Source: Chromatiales bacterium (GTDB lineage Bacteria; Pseudomonadota; Gammaproteobacteria; UBA6429). From it: 64,000 nt of DNA. The position numbers were made by a program, and so were the translations under genes. Location of the stretch: assembly GCA_027076405.1 (NCBI GenBank), contig JALTJN010000143.1:9501-73500 (forward strand), written 5' to 3'. Below are positions 35,489 through 44,360 of this stretch, in pieces (the stretch's first letter is position 1; each line of letters begins with the position of its first letter). Below the pieces are notes generated by a model, which searched no databases, was not told the origin of the DNA, and was given only the letters and a program-made list of their open reading frames with translations.

Positions 35489-36103
35489 ATGGCAGAAGAA
35501 AAACAAGCTCCGGTTATTTTAGCTTTAACGGGCGCATCAGGTGTGCAGTATGCTTTACGTTTATTAGAATGCTTGCTTGATACCGGTACTCCTGTTTATT
35601 TAATGGTATCAAAGGCTGCGCAGATAGTTTTATCCATGGAGACAGAATTAAAAGTCCCTGCAAAATCAACAGAAATGGCACGCTTCTTTAGTGAGCTTTA
35701 TAATGCGAAAGAGGGGCTGCTGGAAGTATTTAGTCAGGAACAGTGGACTGCACCGATAGCCAGTGGCTCGCACAAAGCAATGTCAATGGTGGTTTGTCCA
35801 TGTACAACCGGTACGCTGGCTGCAATAGCGAATGGCAATAGCGATAATTTACTGGAACGTGCTGCAGATGTGATGCTGAAAGAAAGAAGACAGCTTATTA
35901 TGGTTGTCAGAGAAACACCTTTTTCACATATTCATTTAGAAAATATGCTTCGTCTTTCTCAGGCCGGAGCAACCATTATGCCAGCAAACCCCGGTTTTTA
36001 TCATAAACCAAAAAGTCTGGACGATATTGTTGATTTTATGGTTTCCCGTATTCTTGATCATTTAAAAATCAGCCATAACTTATTACCTCGCTGGGGTGAA
36101 TAA
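35489..36103 (+). CDS. ubiX: Flavin prenyltransferase UbiX
   Basis: UbiX makes prenylated FMN, the cofactor of the UbiD decarboxylase in ubiquinone synthesis. The 204-residue flavoprotein has LALTGASGVQYALRLLECLL, SGSHKAMSMVVCPCTTGTLAAIANG, DNLLERAADVMLKERR and LIMVVRETPFSHIHLENM, all characteristic. It follows mpl with a short gap; in other gammaproteobacteria mpl and ubiX are also often neighbours. The ATG is preceded by a weak purine-rich site (AGAGAAACTTAAAGC). Confidence 0.95.
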   Translation: MAEEKQAPVILALTGASGVQYALRLLECLLDTGTPVYLMVSKAAQIVLSMETELKVPAKSTEMARFFSELYNAKEGLLEVFSQEQWTAPIASGSHKAMSMVVCPCTTGTLAAIANGNSDNLLERAADVMLKERRQLIMVVRETPFSHIHLENMLRLSQAGATIMPANPGFYHKPKSLDDIVDFMVSRILDHLKISHNLLPRWGE

Positions 36104-36232
36104 ATCGTGGTGAGTAAATATCGGGCTGGGTAAATTGAGCTGGGATTTTCTTTAAATTGTGCCAGACTGTATAGATACATTAAATACACAGCAAAGCCAC
36201 TTATTATTATTTTAAAGAAGTATTAATAAAGT

Positions 36233-36829
36233 ATGAGCGACGTAGAAAAAATTAAAATACCTTTGTTTCCGTTAAACGCGGTACTGTTTCCGGGTGGAGC
36301 ATTACCTCTTCGTATCTTTGAGCCACGCTATCTGGATATGATTAGCGAAAGTATGAAATCAGAAAGTGGTATTGGCGTTATTTTAATTGAAGAGGGGAGA
36401 GAGGCAGGTAAGGCCGCAAAGGCTCATGACGTAGGTACAATGAGTTTTATTTCTTATTGGCATAAACGTAACGATGGTATGTTGGGAATTACTTTGACCG
36501 GTGAGCAACGTTTTCGTGTTTTAGAGACCGAGATTAAACCCAATCAACTTATTATCGCCGAGGCTGAGTTATTACCGGCATTTAATATTTCTGAAGTAGA
36601 TTATGAAGCAGAGGAATTTGTTAAATTATTAAAACAAATTATTGCGCAGTTAGAACCGCCTTATACCACCATGATTAAGTATTATGATGATATGGATTGG
36701 GTCAGTGCACGACTCATTGAATTATTACCCTTGCAATTAATTGACAAGCAAAAGATGTTGTTAATGAGTGACGTCAATGAAAGAATTCATTATCTTCAGC
36801 CATTATTAAAAAATATGGAAATGCTATAA
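36233..36829 (+). CDS. LON substrate-binding domain protein
   Basis: The 198-residue protein corresponds to the N-terminal (PUA-like) domain of Lon protease alone: IPLFPLNAVLFPGGALPLRIFEPRYLDM, then GTMSFISYWHKRNDGMLGITLTG. It has no ATPase or protease domain and no sign of truncation. Stand-alone LON-domain proteins are widespread and uncharacterised in bacteria. It ends 10 bases before a palindromic repeat that may serve as a terminator against convergent hemL. Confidence 0.9.
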   Translation: MSDVEKIKIPLFPLNAVLFPGGALPLRIFEPRYLDMISESMKSESGIGVILIEEGREAGKAAKAHDVGTMSFISYWHKRNDGMLGITLTGEQRFRVLETEIKPNQLIIAEAELLPAFNISEVDYEAEEFVKLLKQIIAQLEPPYTTMIKYYDDMDWVSARLIELLPLQLIDKQKMLLMSDVNERIHYLQPLLKNMEML

Positions 36830-36839
36830 CGGGTTATGT

Positions 36840-36861
36840 GATTCCCGCGTATGCGGGAATC
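36840..36861. repeat. ATTCCCGC palindrome, possible terminator
   Basis: A perfect 9-bp stem GATTCCCGC / GCGGGAATC with a 4-base loop lies in the 46-base gap between the convergent LON-domain gene and hemL. A relative is at 54195-54220 between convergent gltA and anmK. It may act as a bidirectional terminator or as a REP-like element. Confidence 0.7.
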
Positions 36862-36875
36862 CATATGAAAACATA

Positions 36876-38156
36876 TTACAGCGTTAAAAATACTTTCTCT
36901 GCCGCATCGAGTGTTTTTTCAATATCTTCATCTGCATGCATACTGGAAACAAAGCCAGTTTCATATGAAGATGGGGCTAGATAAATTCCTTCATTCAGCA
37001 TTCCATGATAAAACCTCTTAAAGCGTTCTGCATCACAGGCGCTAACCTGTTCAAATGTGCTGATATTTTTTTCTTCTGTAAAAAAGAAGCCAAACATTGC
37101 ACCGGCCTGATTTGTAGTTAACGGAATATTGGTTTTTGTAGCACGTTCCTCTAACCCTTTAACCAGTTTTGTTGTTTGTTTGCTTAAGTTTTCAAAAAAA
37201 TCTGTCTGGGAAATAATATCCAACGTTGTTAGTCCTGCCGCCATTGCAACCGGATTACCGGATAATGTACCTGCTTGATAGACAGGCCCCAGAGGAGCGA
37301 TGTGTTCCATAATTTCACGCTTGCCACCAAAGGCACCAACAGGCATACCGCCACCAATGACTTTGCCTAAAGTAGTTAAGTCGGGTTTTATATTATAGAA
37401 ACCTTGTGCACCACCGAGTGAAACCCGGAAGCCTGTCATGACTTCATCAAGAATAAGAACGCTACCATGTTCATCACACACTTCACGTAATCCTTCAAGG
37501 AAGCCGGCAACAGGTGGAATACAATTCATATTACCTGCAACAGGTTCTACAATAATGCAGGCAATTTGATCACCTATTTCTTTAAAAGTCTGTTTAACTT
37601 CTTCAATATTGTTATAGCTTAAAGTTATCGTATGTTCGGCAAGTGAAGCTGGAACTCCGGGAGATGTCGGAACGCCTAGGGTCAAAGCACCGGAACCGGC
37701 TTTAACCAGTAAAGAGTCCGAGTGACCATGGTAGCAACCTTCAAATTTTACGATTTTATCACGGCCGGTATAACCTCGCGCTAAACGTAATGCGCTCATT
37801 GTCGCTTCAGTGCCGGAGCTCACCATTCGTACCATGTCGATCGAGGGGACGAGTTCACAAACTTTATCCGCCATTTGGGTTTCAAGTTCAGTGGGTGCGC
37901 CAAAGCTAAGGCCGTTTTGCATGGTTGCCTGTACACTTTTTAAAACGTCCGGATGGGCGTGTCCGACAATCATTGGTCCCCATGAGCCAACATAATCTAT
38001 ATATTGATTATCATCTTCATCATAAACATAAGGGCCTTTTGCTTTCTTAAAAAAGACCGGATCACCACCAACACCTTTGAATGCCCGCACGGGTGAGTTG
38101 ACACCACCGGGAATGTGTTTTTGAGCTGCAGTAAAAAGTTCGCTTGAACGAGACAT
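36876..38156 (-). CDS. hemL: Glutamate-1-semialdehyde 2,1-aminomutase
   Basis: HemL makes 5-aminolevulinate from glutamate-1-semialdehyde in the C5 heme pathway. The 426-residue PLP enzyme has [67 protein letters not shown] and the PLP lysine in [17 protein letters not shown]. The length and all motifs are normal. It lies downstream of thiD-thiE on the same strand with a 68-base gap. Confidence 0.97.
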   Translation of the reverse strand: MSRSSELFTAAQKHIPGGVNSPVRAFKGVGGDPVFFKKAKGPYVYDEDDNQYIDYVGSWGPMIVGHAHPDVLKSVQATMQNGLSFGAPTELETQMADKVCELVPSIDMVRMVSSGTEATMSALRLARGYTGRDKIVKFEGCYHGHSDSLLVKAGSGALTLGVPTSPGVPASLAEHTITLSYNNIEEVKQTFKEIGDQIACIIVEPVAGNMNCIPPVAGFLEGLREVCDEHGSVLILDEVMTGFRVSLGGAQGFYNIKPDLTTLGKVIGGGMPVGAFGGKREIMEHIAPLGPVYQAGTLSGNPVAMAAGLTTLDIISQTDFFENLSKQTTKLVKGLEERATKTNIPLTTNQAGAMFGFFFTEEKNISTFEQVSACDAERFKRFYHGMLNEGIYLAPSSYETGFVSSMHADEDIEKTLDAAEKVFLTL

Positions 38157-38224
38157 AAGGTTTCCTTAATTTATTTTTATAAAATAGTGTTGTTTTATGA
38201 ATAAAATAATATTGGCATTATAAT

Positions 38225-38872
38225 TCAGACTGATGCATCAGGTGAATCGATTATTTTAACAAATTGCCGGGTTGCCGCTAAAATATCTTCTTGTGCAAAT
38301 ACCCCCTGAACCACTGCCAGCATATCTGCGCCGTTTTGTAGTAACGGAAGTGCTGTGTCGTGCGTGATGCCGCCGATTGCGACAAGTGGAATGCTGATAA
38401 TTTTGCGAGCTTCGTTGAGCAAGGCTAATTCGGCTTGCGGCGCATCGGGTTTAGTTAACGAGGTATAAAATCGACCGAAGGCAACATAATCGGCTCCCTG
38501 TTGCTGTGCGGTGACAGCAAAATCAATTTTATTATGACAGGTGACACCAATGATCTTGTTTTCTCCAAGCTGCTTGCGAGCCTGAGTTGTGTCGGTATCT
38601 TTTTGTCCAAGGTGAACTCCGTCGGCATTCACCTTTAAGGCAAGTTCGACATTATCATTAATAATAAAGAGAACATTATTTTCGTGACACATATTGGCAA
38701 GCATCTTTGCCTCGGATTCTTGTTGCTCTAATGGGGCGGTTTTATTCCGGTATTGCAGAATATTAATACCACCCTTAATGGCCAGTTGTGTTTTTTCAAT
38801 AAGCTTATCTTGCATCAATGCTGGGTCGGTAATGGCGTAAAGTCCGTGCAAATTATTTTTATTCATCTGCAT
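38225..38872 (-). CDS. thiE: Thiamine-phosphate synthase ThiE
   Basis: ThiE couples HMP pyrophosphate to the thiazole phosphate to give thiamine phosphate. The 215-residue TIM-barrel protein has LYAITDPALM, ILQYRNKTA, FIINDNVELALKVNADGVHLGQKD, IIGVTCHNK, ADYVAFGRFYTSLTKPDA and PLVAIGGI, the pyrophosphate- and substrate-binding segments. Its start overlaps the end of thiD by 14 bases, so the pair is translationally coupled. Confidence 0.95.
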   Translation of the reverse strand: MQMNKNNLHGLYAITDPALMQDKLIEKTQLAIKGGINILQYRNKTAPLEQQESEAKMLANMCHENNVLFIINDNVELALKVNADGVHLGQKDTDTTQARKQLGENKIIGVTCHNKIDFAVTAQQQGADYVAFGRFYTSLTKPDAPQAELALLNEARKIISIPLVAIGGITHDTALPLLQNGADMLAVVQGVFAQEDILAATRQFVKIIDSPDASV

Positions 38873-39653
38873 GTTGCCAGTAGAAACGGTGTGGAATGAG
38901 TTGACCTTTATCGCTAATCTTAAATGCGTGTTTCAGAGCATGCCAGCTATAATCTTGCGCTTCGTTAATGGCATTAAATGGATCCAGCCCCTGTGCAATT
39001 AGTGCCGCGATTGCGGAGGCAAGAGTGCAGCCTGAACCATGATACTCATCGGGAAGGCGATCCCAGCTAAAGGTTTCAACATACTGACCTTCATCGAACC
39101 ATAAATTATCTACATGCTGATTATCTTCGTGTGTACCGGTTAAAAGGACAGAATCACAGCCCATTTGCATGAGTTTTTCGCCACAACTTTTTAGCTCTTT
39201 TTCTCCGCTGAGCAGGCGTGCCTCGGGACTATTGGGAGTGAGAATACTGACATGCGGCAGTATGAGTTCCTGAATGGCTGTGATCATGTCAGTTTTTGTC
39301 AATTTGTTGCCACTACCAGCGGCGAGGACAGGATCGTATATGACAGGTAAGCCGGGATTCTTTTTAAGTAACGTACTTATTGACTCAAGTATACTAAGCG
39401 AACCAATCATGCCAATTTTAATGGCTTTTACCGATATATCTTCGAGCAGTTTATTCGCTTGAGCCATGAATAATTCTGCGTCCACCACTTGAAAGTCACT
39501 GACATTTTGAGTGTTTTGTACAGTGAGGGCGGTAATAATCGGGACTGCATGCCCGCCCATACTGGCAATACTTTCAATATCTGCCTGAATGCCTGCGCCG
39601 CCTGAAGGGTCAAAGCCTGATAAGCATAAAATGGTTGGAGGAGTTTGTAACAT
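38859..39653 (-). CDS. thiD: Hydroxymethylpyrimidine (phosphate) kinase ThiD
   Basis: ThiD phosphorylates HMP and HMP-P. The 264-residue ribokinase-fold protein has LCLSGFDPSGGAGIQADIES, ALTVQNTQNVSDFQV, DPVLAAGSGNKL, LTPNSPEARLLSG and the anion-hole GSGCTLASAIAALIAQG. It is the first gene of a thiD-thiE operon. No TPP riboswitch (no CTGAGA core) is visible upstream. A minus-strand TATAAT followed by AGGCAGCC at about 39690 is a possible -10 region. The GCxLA tail is intact. Confidence 0.95.
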   Translation of the reverse strand: MLQTPPTILCLSGFDPSGGAGIQADIESIASMGGHAVPIITALTVQNTQNVSDFQVVDAELFMAQANKLLEDISVKAIKIGMIGSLSILESISTLLKKNPGLPVIYDPVLAAGSGNKLTKTDMITAIQELILPHVSILTPNSPEARLLSGEKELKSCGEKLMQMGCDSVLLTGTHEDNQHVDNLWFDEGQYVETFSWDRLPDEYHGSGCTLASAIAALIAQGLDPFNAINEAQDYSWHALKHAFKISDKGQLIPHRFYWQHADE

Positions 39654-39742
39654 AATTAAACATTGTTTACCTGTAAAATATGGCTGCCTATTATAATCTA
39701 ATGTAGACTCATAGAGTTACATAAAAATACAGGAATAACGGT

Positions 39743-40939
39743 GTGTCGAGTTCTAATGCTCCCTCCAAAGATTTAGAACAACAGTTGCTTGTTGCGCAGC
39801 AAGAAGTTGATGCACTGCGTTTAAAAAATACCGATCTTGAAGAACAGCTCAAAGCTTATTCCCTAATCAGTACAGGTCAAACCTCTTTAATTAATAAATT
39901 AATCGATAAAGTTCCTTTTGGTGTCATGCTGTTAAATCAGGATAGTATTGTTATTCATGCCAATGCTGCGTCAGGAAAAATATTTGAGACACCCGCCTTA
40001 AAAATGAAGGGGCAGCATTGTAACCAGTTCTTTGAGTGTTATGACGAATGTCATCATTGTCCGGCTACTATATCTAAAAGCAAAGAAATTAGCCTAAGAC
40101 CAATTCAGTGTGTGAATCATGATAAGCATGTGATGCATAGTGCTTTTGTCAGTAATGAGGGAAGTGAAAATATTATTGTTGAAACATTTATTGATATTTC
40201 TGAAATTAAACAGGCGGAAAAAGAATTAATAAAAATCAGTAAGGCAAAAGATGAGTTTCTTGGCATGATTAGTCATGAGTTACGTTCCCCTTTAAATGTT
40301 ATACAGGGATATAGTTCTCTGCTGGAAGAAGAGTTAAGAAATGTAGAGAATATAGACGTTTCTTCTTATGTTGAAAATATTCAGCATTCTGGAGAAATGT
40401 TACTTCAGGTAGTAAACAATCTTCTTGAACTGTCAAATTTAACTGCAGGTAAAGTTCAGGTCGATAATATACCTATTGAAATCCAAATGATTGTAACGCA
40501 GCTTCAATATCGTTTAGAAAAAGTCGTTGAAACAAATCATAATAAATTAATTATTAATACTGAAGATATTGCTCCGTTTGAACAGGATTTAGCATTGTTA
40601 ATGAAAGTGATTTATGAGTTGTTAATGAATGCAAATAAATTTACAGAAAATGGTGAAGTTTCACTATCAATTACTATACTGAAAAAAGATGGTGCAGACT
40701 GGCTCAGCTTTAAAATAACGGATACAGGATGTGGAATGACTGAAAGTACCATGAATCAAATATTCAAAGCATTTCATCAGGCTGACTCATCGTTAACCCG
40801 TTCTTATGAAGGTCTTGGGTTAGGATTGAGTATTGTTGAAAAAATAGTAAAAATTATTAATGGCTATATTGAGGTTGAAAGTGAATTAGGTAAAGGGGCA
40901 TGCTTTGCGGTTTTAGTTCCATATCATAAATTAGTTTAA
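39743..40939 (+). CDS. Soluble PAS histidine kinase with a Cys-rich PAS segment
   Basis: The 398-residue protein starts at a GTG after CAGGAATAACG. An N-terminal coiled coil (10-45) precedes a PAS-like domain (about 50-155). The domain contains Cys 93, 99, 103 and 106 in the order CxxxxxCxxxCxxC, then another Cys near 121; these could bind a metal or cluster. HisKA follows with FLGMISHELRSPLNVIQGYS (His 178), then HATPase_c with ELLMNANKFTENG, ITDTGCGMTES and GLGLGLSIVEKIV. No membrane segment is present, so it is a cytoplasmic sensor. No response regulator is adjacent. Confidence 0.9.
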   Translation: MSSSNAPSKDLEQQLLVAQQEVDALRLKNTDLEEQLKAYSLISTGQTSLINKLIDKVPFGVMLLNQDSIVIHANAASGKIFETPALKMKGQHCNQFFECYDECHHCPATISKSKEISLRPIQCVNHDKHVMHSAFVSNEGSENIIVETFIDISEIKQAEKELIKISKAKDEFLGMISHELRSPLNVIQGYSSLLEEELRNVENIDVSSYVENIQHSGEMLLQVVNNLLELSNLTAGKVQVDNIPIEIQMIVTQLQYRLEKVVETNHNKLIINTEDIAPFEQDLALLMKVIYELLMNANKFTENGEVSLSITILKKDGADWLSFKITDTGCGMTESTMNQIFKAFHQADSSLTRSYEGLGLGLSIVEKIVKIINGYIEVESELGKGACFAVLVPYHKLV

Positions 40940-40946
40940 ATATTAT

Positions 40947-41729
40947 TTAATTTTTATGCCGTTTATGTTTTTTTTGTTTAATTGCCCGCATCACCCATAA
41001 CCAAACGCCACTTAAGGATAAAAATATAATCAGCAGAGCAATAAAGTCGACAAAATAAATCCCAAAGTCACCGAATAAGCGGCCACTATGTATGTCAAAT
41101 AAAACACGATCAAGTTTAAGGCCTTGTCCGCGGTAAAGTTCAAGTAATGACTGATATAGTTGCTTTGGTAACGTCGTGTTATCAGACCAAACTACAATGG
41201 CTGAAGGTGCTGCTTGCCAGAATAAAAAGTCTTCATTAGTTGTAAATATACCCGTGCTTGAACGAAGTGCGAGTTGATTATTGTCACTTATGCCGATGGC
41301 TTCAATACCCGGTGGAATGCCTTCCGTACCGGTTACCCGTTCGATCAGTTCACCATCCTTCGTGAAAACCAGTAGTACACTTTTTTGACTGACAACAATC
41401 ATGTTACTAAATTTGACGGCGCCGATAACACTAGAACGACTTTTATGAATGAGTTTTGTGTTGAGATAAATTTGTTTATCCCACTGGCTAATCCAGTCAT
41501 TATTTAATGCGAAAACGGGAATCTTTTCAGGTGCAGATATACCGTAATAATTTAATAACCATTCTGCTTTAATATAGGTTTTATCCAGTTTTAAACCGCT
41601 GCCATGGTTAAGCATAAAACCGGTTGCTGAAATAATAATGACAAACAAGGCGGCTATAAGTCCAGTGTATCGATGCCATTGATAAATGGATTTAAGCTGA
41701 ACGAGAGGTTTCTTTTTGTGTCGAGTCAT
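40947..41729 (-). CDS. PepSY-type membrane protein
   Basis: The 260-residue protein has a membrane helix at the start (WHRYTGLIAALFVIIISATGFMLNHG) and another near the C-terminus (FVDFIALLIIFLSLSGVWLWV), typical of PepSY_TM proteins. The HxxxG of the first helix and the DIHSGRLFGDFG segment are family features. Such proteins are associated with flavin- and iron-linked membrane electron transfer. It overlaps the FMN-binding protein gene by 4 bases, so the two are translationally coupled. The Fur-like box upstream of the porin suggests iron control of the set. Confidence 0.8.
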   Translation of the reverse strand: MTRHKKKPLVQLKSIYQWHRYTGLIAALFVIIISATGFMLNHGSGLKLDKTYIKAEWLLNYYGISAPEKIPVFALNNDWISQWDKQIYLNTKLIHKSRSSVIGAVKFSNMIVVSQKSVLLVFTKDGELIERVTGTEGIPPGIEAIGISDNNQLALRSSTGIFTTNEDFLFWQAAPSAIVVWSDNTTLPKQLYQSLLELYRGQGLKLDRVLFDIHSGRLFGDFGIYFVDFIALLIIFLSLSGVWLWVMRAIKQKKHKRHKN

Positions 41730-42238
41730 AATTTAACGTGCTGAGATAAATAAAGTGCAAGACGTGCAAGTTTAGTTAGTGCACGCACAGATAAAGTTGC
41801 TCCCGATATGCCATCAACAGAACTGGTGAGTTGAAGATGATTAGTTAACGTTGCTTGTGAAAATTGTTTAATAAAAAAGGGGTGTCGGATTTCATCACCA
41901 CGGCTTTCCCTGAAAATAAGTACTTTAACGCGTTCAATCTTTCCATTGTTTATAACGATGCCTGCTGTAATCGGTTGTTCTTTACCAATTTCATTAAGTA
42001 TCCAGACAATGCGGGAATTTTTTTGCCAATATCTGACACGTAACTGGGTTGGTTTATGCTGTAAAATTTTTGTCGCTGCTTTACGTATTTTTCCGGTGAG
42101 CCACATTTTTTTCGCAACAGGTATTTTGTTTTCAAATACTTCATTCAAAAACTCTGCCGGTTCCTGATATGTACCGCGTGCAAAAGCAGAACTTGAAGCC
42201 AGTATGAGTAGTGAAATAAATGTGATTATTTTTTTCAT
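41726..42238 (-). CDS. Secreted FMN-binding domain protein
   Basis: The 170-residue protein has a signal peptide (cleavage near AFA-RG) and an FMN-binding domain. The diagnostic SGATLS lies near the C-terminus with Thr 148, where FMN is attached as a phosphothreonyl ester in Rnf/Nqr subunits and related extracytoplasmic flavoproteins. It probably carries electrons outside the inner membrane, with the coupled PepSY membrane protein as donor. An ApbE flavin transferase would be required and is not in the window. It lies 70 bases downstream of the porin gene. Confidence 0.85.
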   Translation of the reverse strand: MKKIITFISLLILASSSAFARGTYQEPAEFLNEVFENKIPVAKKMWLTGKIRKAATKILQHKPTQLRVRYWQKNSRIVWILNEIGKEQPITAGIVINNGKIERVKVLIFRESRGDEIRHPFFIKQFSQATLTNHLQLTSSVDGISGATLSVRALTKLARLALYLSQHVKL

Positions 42239-42308
42239 AATTGATTAACGTAGAAAACTCAGCCACGCATTACCGCGGCCGAGTATCATACTACAAGTGG
42301 GGGGTAAC

Positions 42309-43502
42309 TTAGAATTGATAACCGATGCCCATATTCAAGCCATTCTGGTTTTTACCGTCAGCATTGTCTTGAGTTTGATAATGTAGCTTGAGAACCACAT
42401 CTTCATGCGGCCAGTAGTTCATTCCCACATCAATCTGTTTTTTTGCCGAGTTAGTTGTACCATTGCCTGCCTGATTATCCCAGTGATTGTATCGGGTAAA
42501 TACACCAATCTTTGGAGTCACCTTGTAAGATGGTTCGATATAAAAACCATTTTGCTTGTCTGCACCAATAGCGGCTGGTGCGCTGCCATCAATATTCCAG
42601 GCGGCATAGGCTGCGCGCAACTGGAAGTTTGACTTTTGCCAACTCAGAGCGGTGGAGAAGAGTTTAGAGCCTGAAACATTTGCAACAACTCCTTGTCCTG
42701 CATCACTTTGCATTAAATAGCTGGCAGAAACTTGTAAACCGGGTACACCATTCCAGGTAATTCGACCTGAATAGGCTAGATTTTTAGCCGGTGCTTTTGA
42801 AACACCTTTTCTGCCACTGCGTACTGCATAATTTTTTGCCGGGTCTAATTTTAATCCTGTCGTCACGAATACGTCATAACTCACACTATCAGAAAGCTTA
42901 CCGGCAACAGCAACACCACCTTCACGCCATGTAGAAGGAATAATGTTTGATGCAACGGGGCTGCGATCTACACCATAAAAAGTGGTTGGTTCATGTGTTT
43001 CATTAAGAATTCCAAATGGCATTAGAATAACACCGGTCGCAACTTGTGTATTTTCGCCCAGATCAAATTCAAGAAAAGCCTGTTCAAGCTCCATAGTGAA
43101 AGCATGTTCTAAATCCCATTCCATAAAAAATCGGGTTTTTTCATCAAATTCATGCCCAACAAATAAAACGGCACGATGAAAATCGATTTCCTGAAGATCT
43201 GAACCACCGCCACTTCCCTTCAAATTGTTGTAATGCATTTCTCCGTAACCACCAACAGTTGTTTTACCTGCGCTGCCATGGTGTGTTGAGCGCTTATTTG
43301 CGGACTTTTTATTGCCATGTGCTGCATTAGTATTGTTTGTTTCCATCATTTCTGCAGTGGCATTTAAACGCTCCATAATTTGCTGGTTTTGTTTTTTTAA
43401 TGCGTTAATTTCGTCTTGCACACTGTCAGCCATAGCTGTCTGAGTTAGTATCGGGCTGGTAATGAGTGCTGCAAGCAGAGCAGAAGTTGTAAATGTGTTC
43501 AT
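42309..43502 (-). CDS. Outer-membrane porin with coiled-coil N-terminus
   Basis: The 397-residue protein has a signal peptide (cleavage near AMA-DS), then a coiled-coil stalk (VQDEINALKKQNQQIMERLN) as in OprP/OprO-type trimeric porins, a Ser/His/Lys-rich linker, and a beta-barrel ending in GIGYQF with the terminal Phe used by the BAM complex. Substrate is not clear. A Fur-like box about 60 bases upstream and the downstream FMN-binding/PepSY genes suggest iron limitation as the inducing condition. A phosphate role, as in OprP, is an alternative. Confidence 0.8.
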   Translation of the reverse strand: MNTFTTSALLAALITSPILTQTAMADSVQDEINALKKQNQQIMERLNATAEMMETNNTNAAHGNKKSANKRSTHHGSAGKTTVGGYGEMHYNNLKGSGGGSDLQEIDFHRAVLFVGHEFDEKTRFFMEWDLEHAFTMELEQAFLEFDLGENTQVATGVILMPFGILNETHEPTTFYGVDRSPVASNIIPSTWREGGVAVAGKLSDSVSYDVFVTTGLKLDPAKNYAVRSGRKGVSKAPAKNLAYSGRITWNGVPGLQVSASYLMQSDAGQGVVANVSGSKLFSTALSWQKSNFQLRAAYAAWNIDGSAPAAIGADKQNGFYIEPSYKVTPKIGVFTRYNHWDNQAGNGTTNSAKKQIDVGMNYWPHEDVVLKLHYQTQDNADGKNQNGLNMGIGYQF

Positions 43503-43561
43503 TTTGTTTCCTCAAGTTTTTGTTGTGTTCTGATGGAAAAGGAATATACACAGATTAAAAT

Positions 43562-43580
43562 CTAAATGCAAATCATTCTC
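43562..43580 (-). promoter_or_regulatory. Fur-like box upstream of the porin operon
   Basis: CTAAATGCAAATCATTCTC matches the 19-bp Fur consensus GATAATGATAATCATTATC at 13 of 19 positions, including the central AATCATT. It lies 60-78 bases upstream of the porin start. The box is roughly palindromic, so strand is nominal; it is placed on the porin's strand. Iron repression of the porin, FMN-binding and PepSY genes is inferred. Confidence 0.55.
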
Positions 43581-43840
43581 ATTAAGATGTGATGATTAAA
43601 AGAAATAGTGAATATCATAAAATACATAGGTGATGTAACTTATTGAATTTACTTGAGTTTGTTTGTGGTTAGGTAAGTTTATTATCGCTTTTCTCTTTCA
43701 GGTCAGCTTTGTTAATCTGAGGGGGATGCCAGAAATTCAGGTTATTCCTGCAGGGACTGGCGAGAGAATCATAAGGCTTTAAAGGTTAGATGGCAGCAAA
43801 GCACGCCGAAAGAACGGGTAATATTTGGTTAATAGAGGCA
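43581..43840. other. Gene-free gap with a nested hairpin
   Basis: Between the Fur-like box and the hemJ stop there is no protein gene. GCCAG (43728-43732) pairs with CTGGC (43757-43761), enclosing CAGG (43738-43741) and CCTG (43747-43750). GC content rises here above the surroundings. This could be a small structured RNA or a decayed element. I recognise no riboswitch class. Confidence 0.3.
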
Positions 43841-44263
43841 CTAAAAAGGTTTTACTGTTGCCAAAATGATAATGGCAACCAAAATTAAAACGGGTGCTTC
43901 GTTAAACCAGCGATAAAAAACATGGGAGTGCTTATTTCGGTCATTTTTAAAATCTGCAACATATTTCCCACAGATTAAGTGGTAAATGACCAGGAGAATA
44001 ATTAAGGCTAATTTGATATGTAGCCATAGATCCTGCCCGAAGCTCGCCCATGCGTAGTCAACTAACATGGCAATACCAAAACCTATGGTAAAAATAGCAC
44101 CGGGGGTCATAATGCCGTAAAAAAGTTTTCGCTCCATAATTTTAAAGCGGTCGTGGCTGATTTTATCATCAGACATGGCGTGGTAAACAAAAAGGCGCGG
44201 TAAATAAAATAAACCGGCAAACCATGTCACCATAAAAATTAAATGTAATGCTTTTAACCACAT
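43841..44263 (-). CDS. hemJ: Protoporphyrinogen IX oxidase HemJ
   Basis: HemJ oxidises protoporphyrinogen IX to protoporphyrin IX in the inner membrane in organisms lacking HemY or HemG. The 140-residue four-helix membrane protein opens LKALHLIFMVTWFAGLFYLPRLFVYHA, followed by ERKLFYGIMTPGAIFT and LWLHIKLALIILLVIYH, the conserved HemJ segments. It is a single gene, separate from hemL. The right-hand gap (44264-44477) holds repeats only. Confidence 0.92.
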   Translation of the reverse strand: MWLKALHLIFMVTWFAGLFYLPRLFVYHAMSDDKISHDRFKIMERKLFYGIMTPGAIFTIGFGIAMLVDYAWASFGQDLWLHIKLALIILLVIYHLICGKYVADFKNDRNKHSHVFYRWFNEAPVLILVAIIILATVKPF

Positions 44264-44286
44264 AGAAGTAGCCTGTATCTATTATT

Positions 44287-44316
44287 TGTAGGTCGGGCTT
44301 CAGCCCGACGCGGTGT
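44287..44316. repeat. GTAGG-type REP palindrome
   Basis: TGTAGGTCGGGCTTCAGCCC followed by GACGCGGTGT, a GTCGGGC/GCCCGAC palindrome with loop TTCA. It has the same head and tail as the elements at 25635 and 25711. It lies 24 bases upstream of the hemJ start. Confidence 0.7.
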
Positions 44317-44360
44317 ATGTTAAGTCAGCTAATATATGTTATAGCAATCACTTTGTTTTG

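Noticed and set aside
36840..36861. Phage or transposon attachment site
   Set aside because: The palindrome is short and repeated at 54195 between other convergent genes with no integrase or element boundary nearby.
39654..39742. TPP riboswitch upstream of thiD
   Set aside because: No CTGAGA core and too little space; only a -10-like region is visible.
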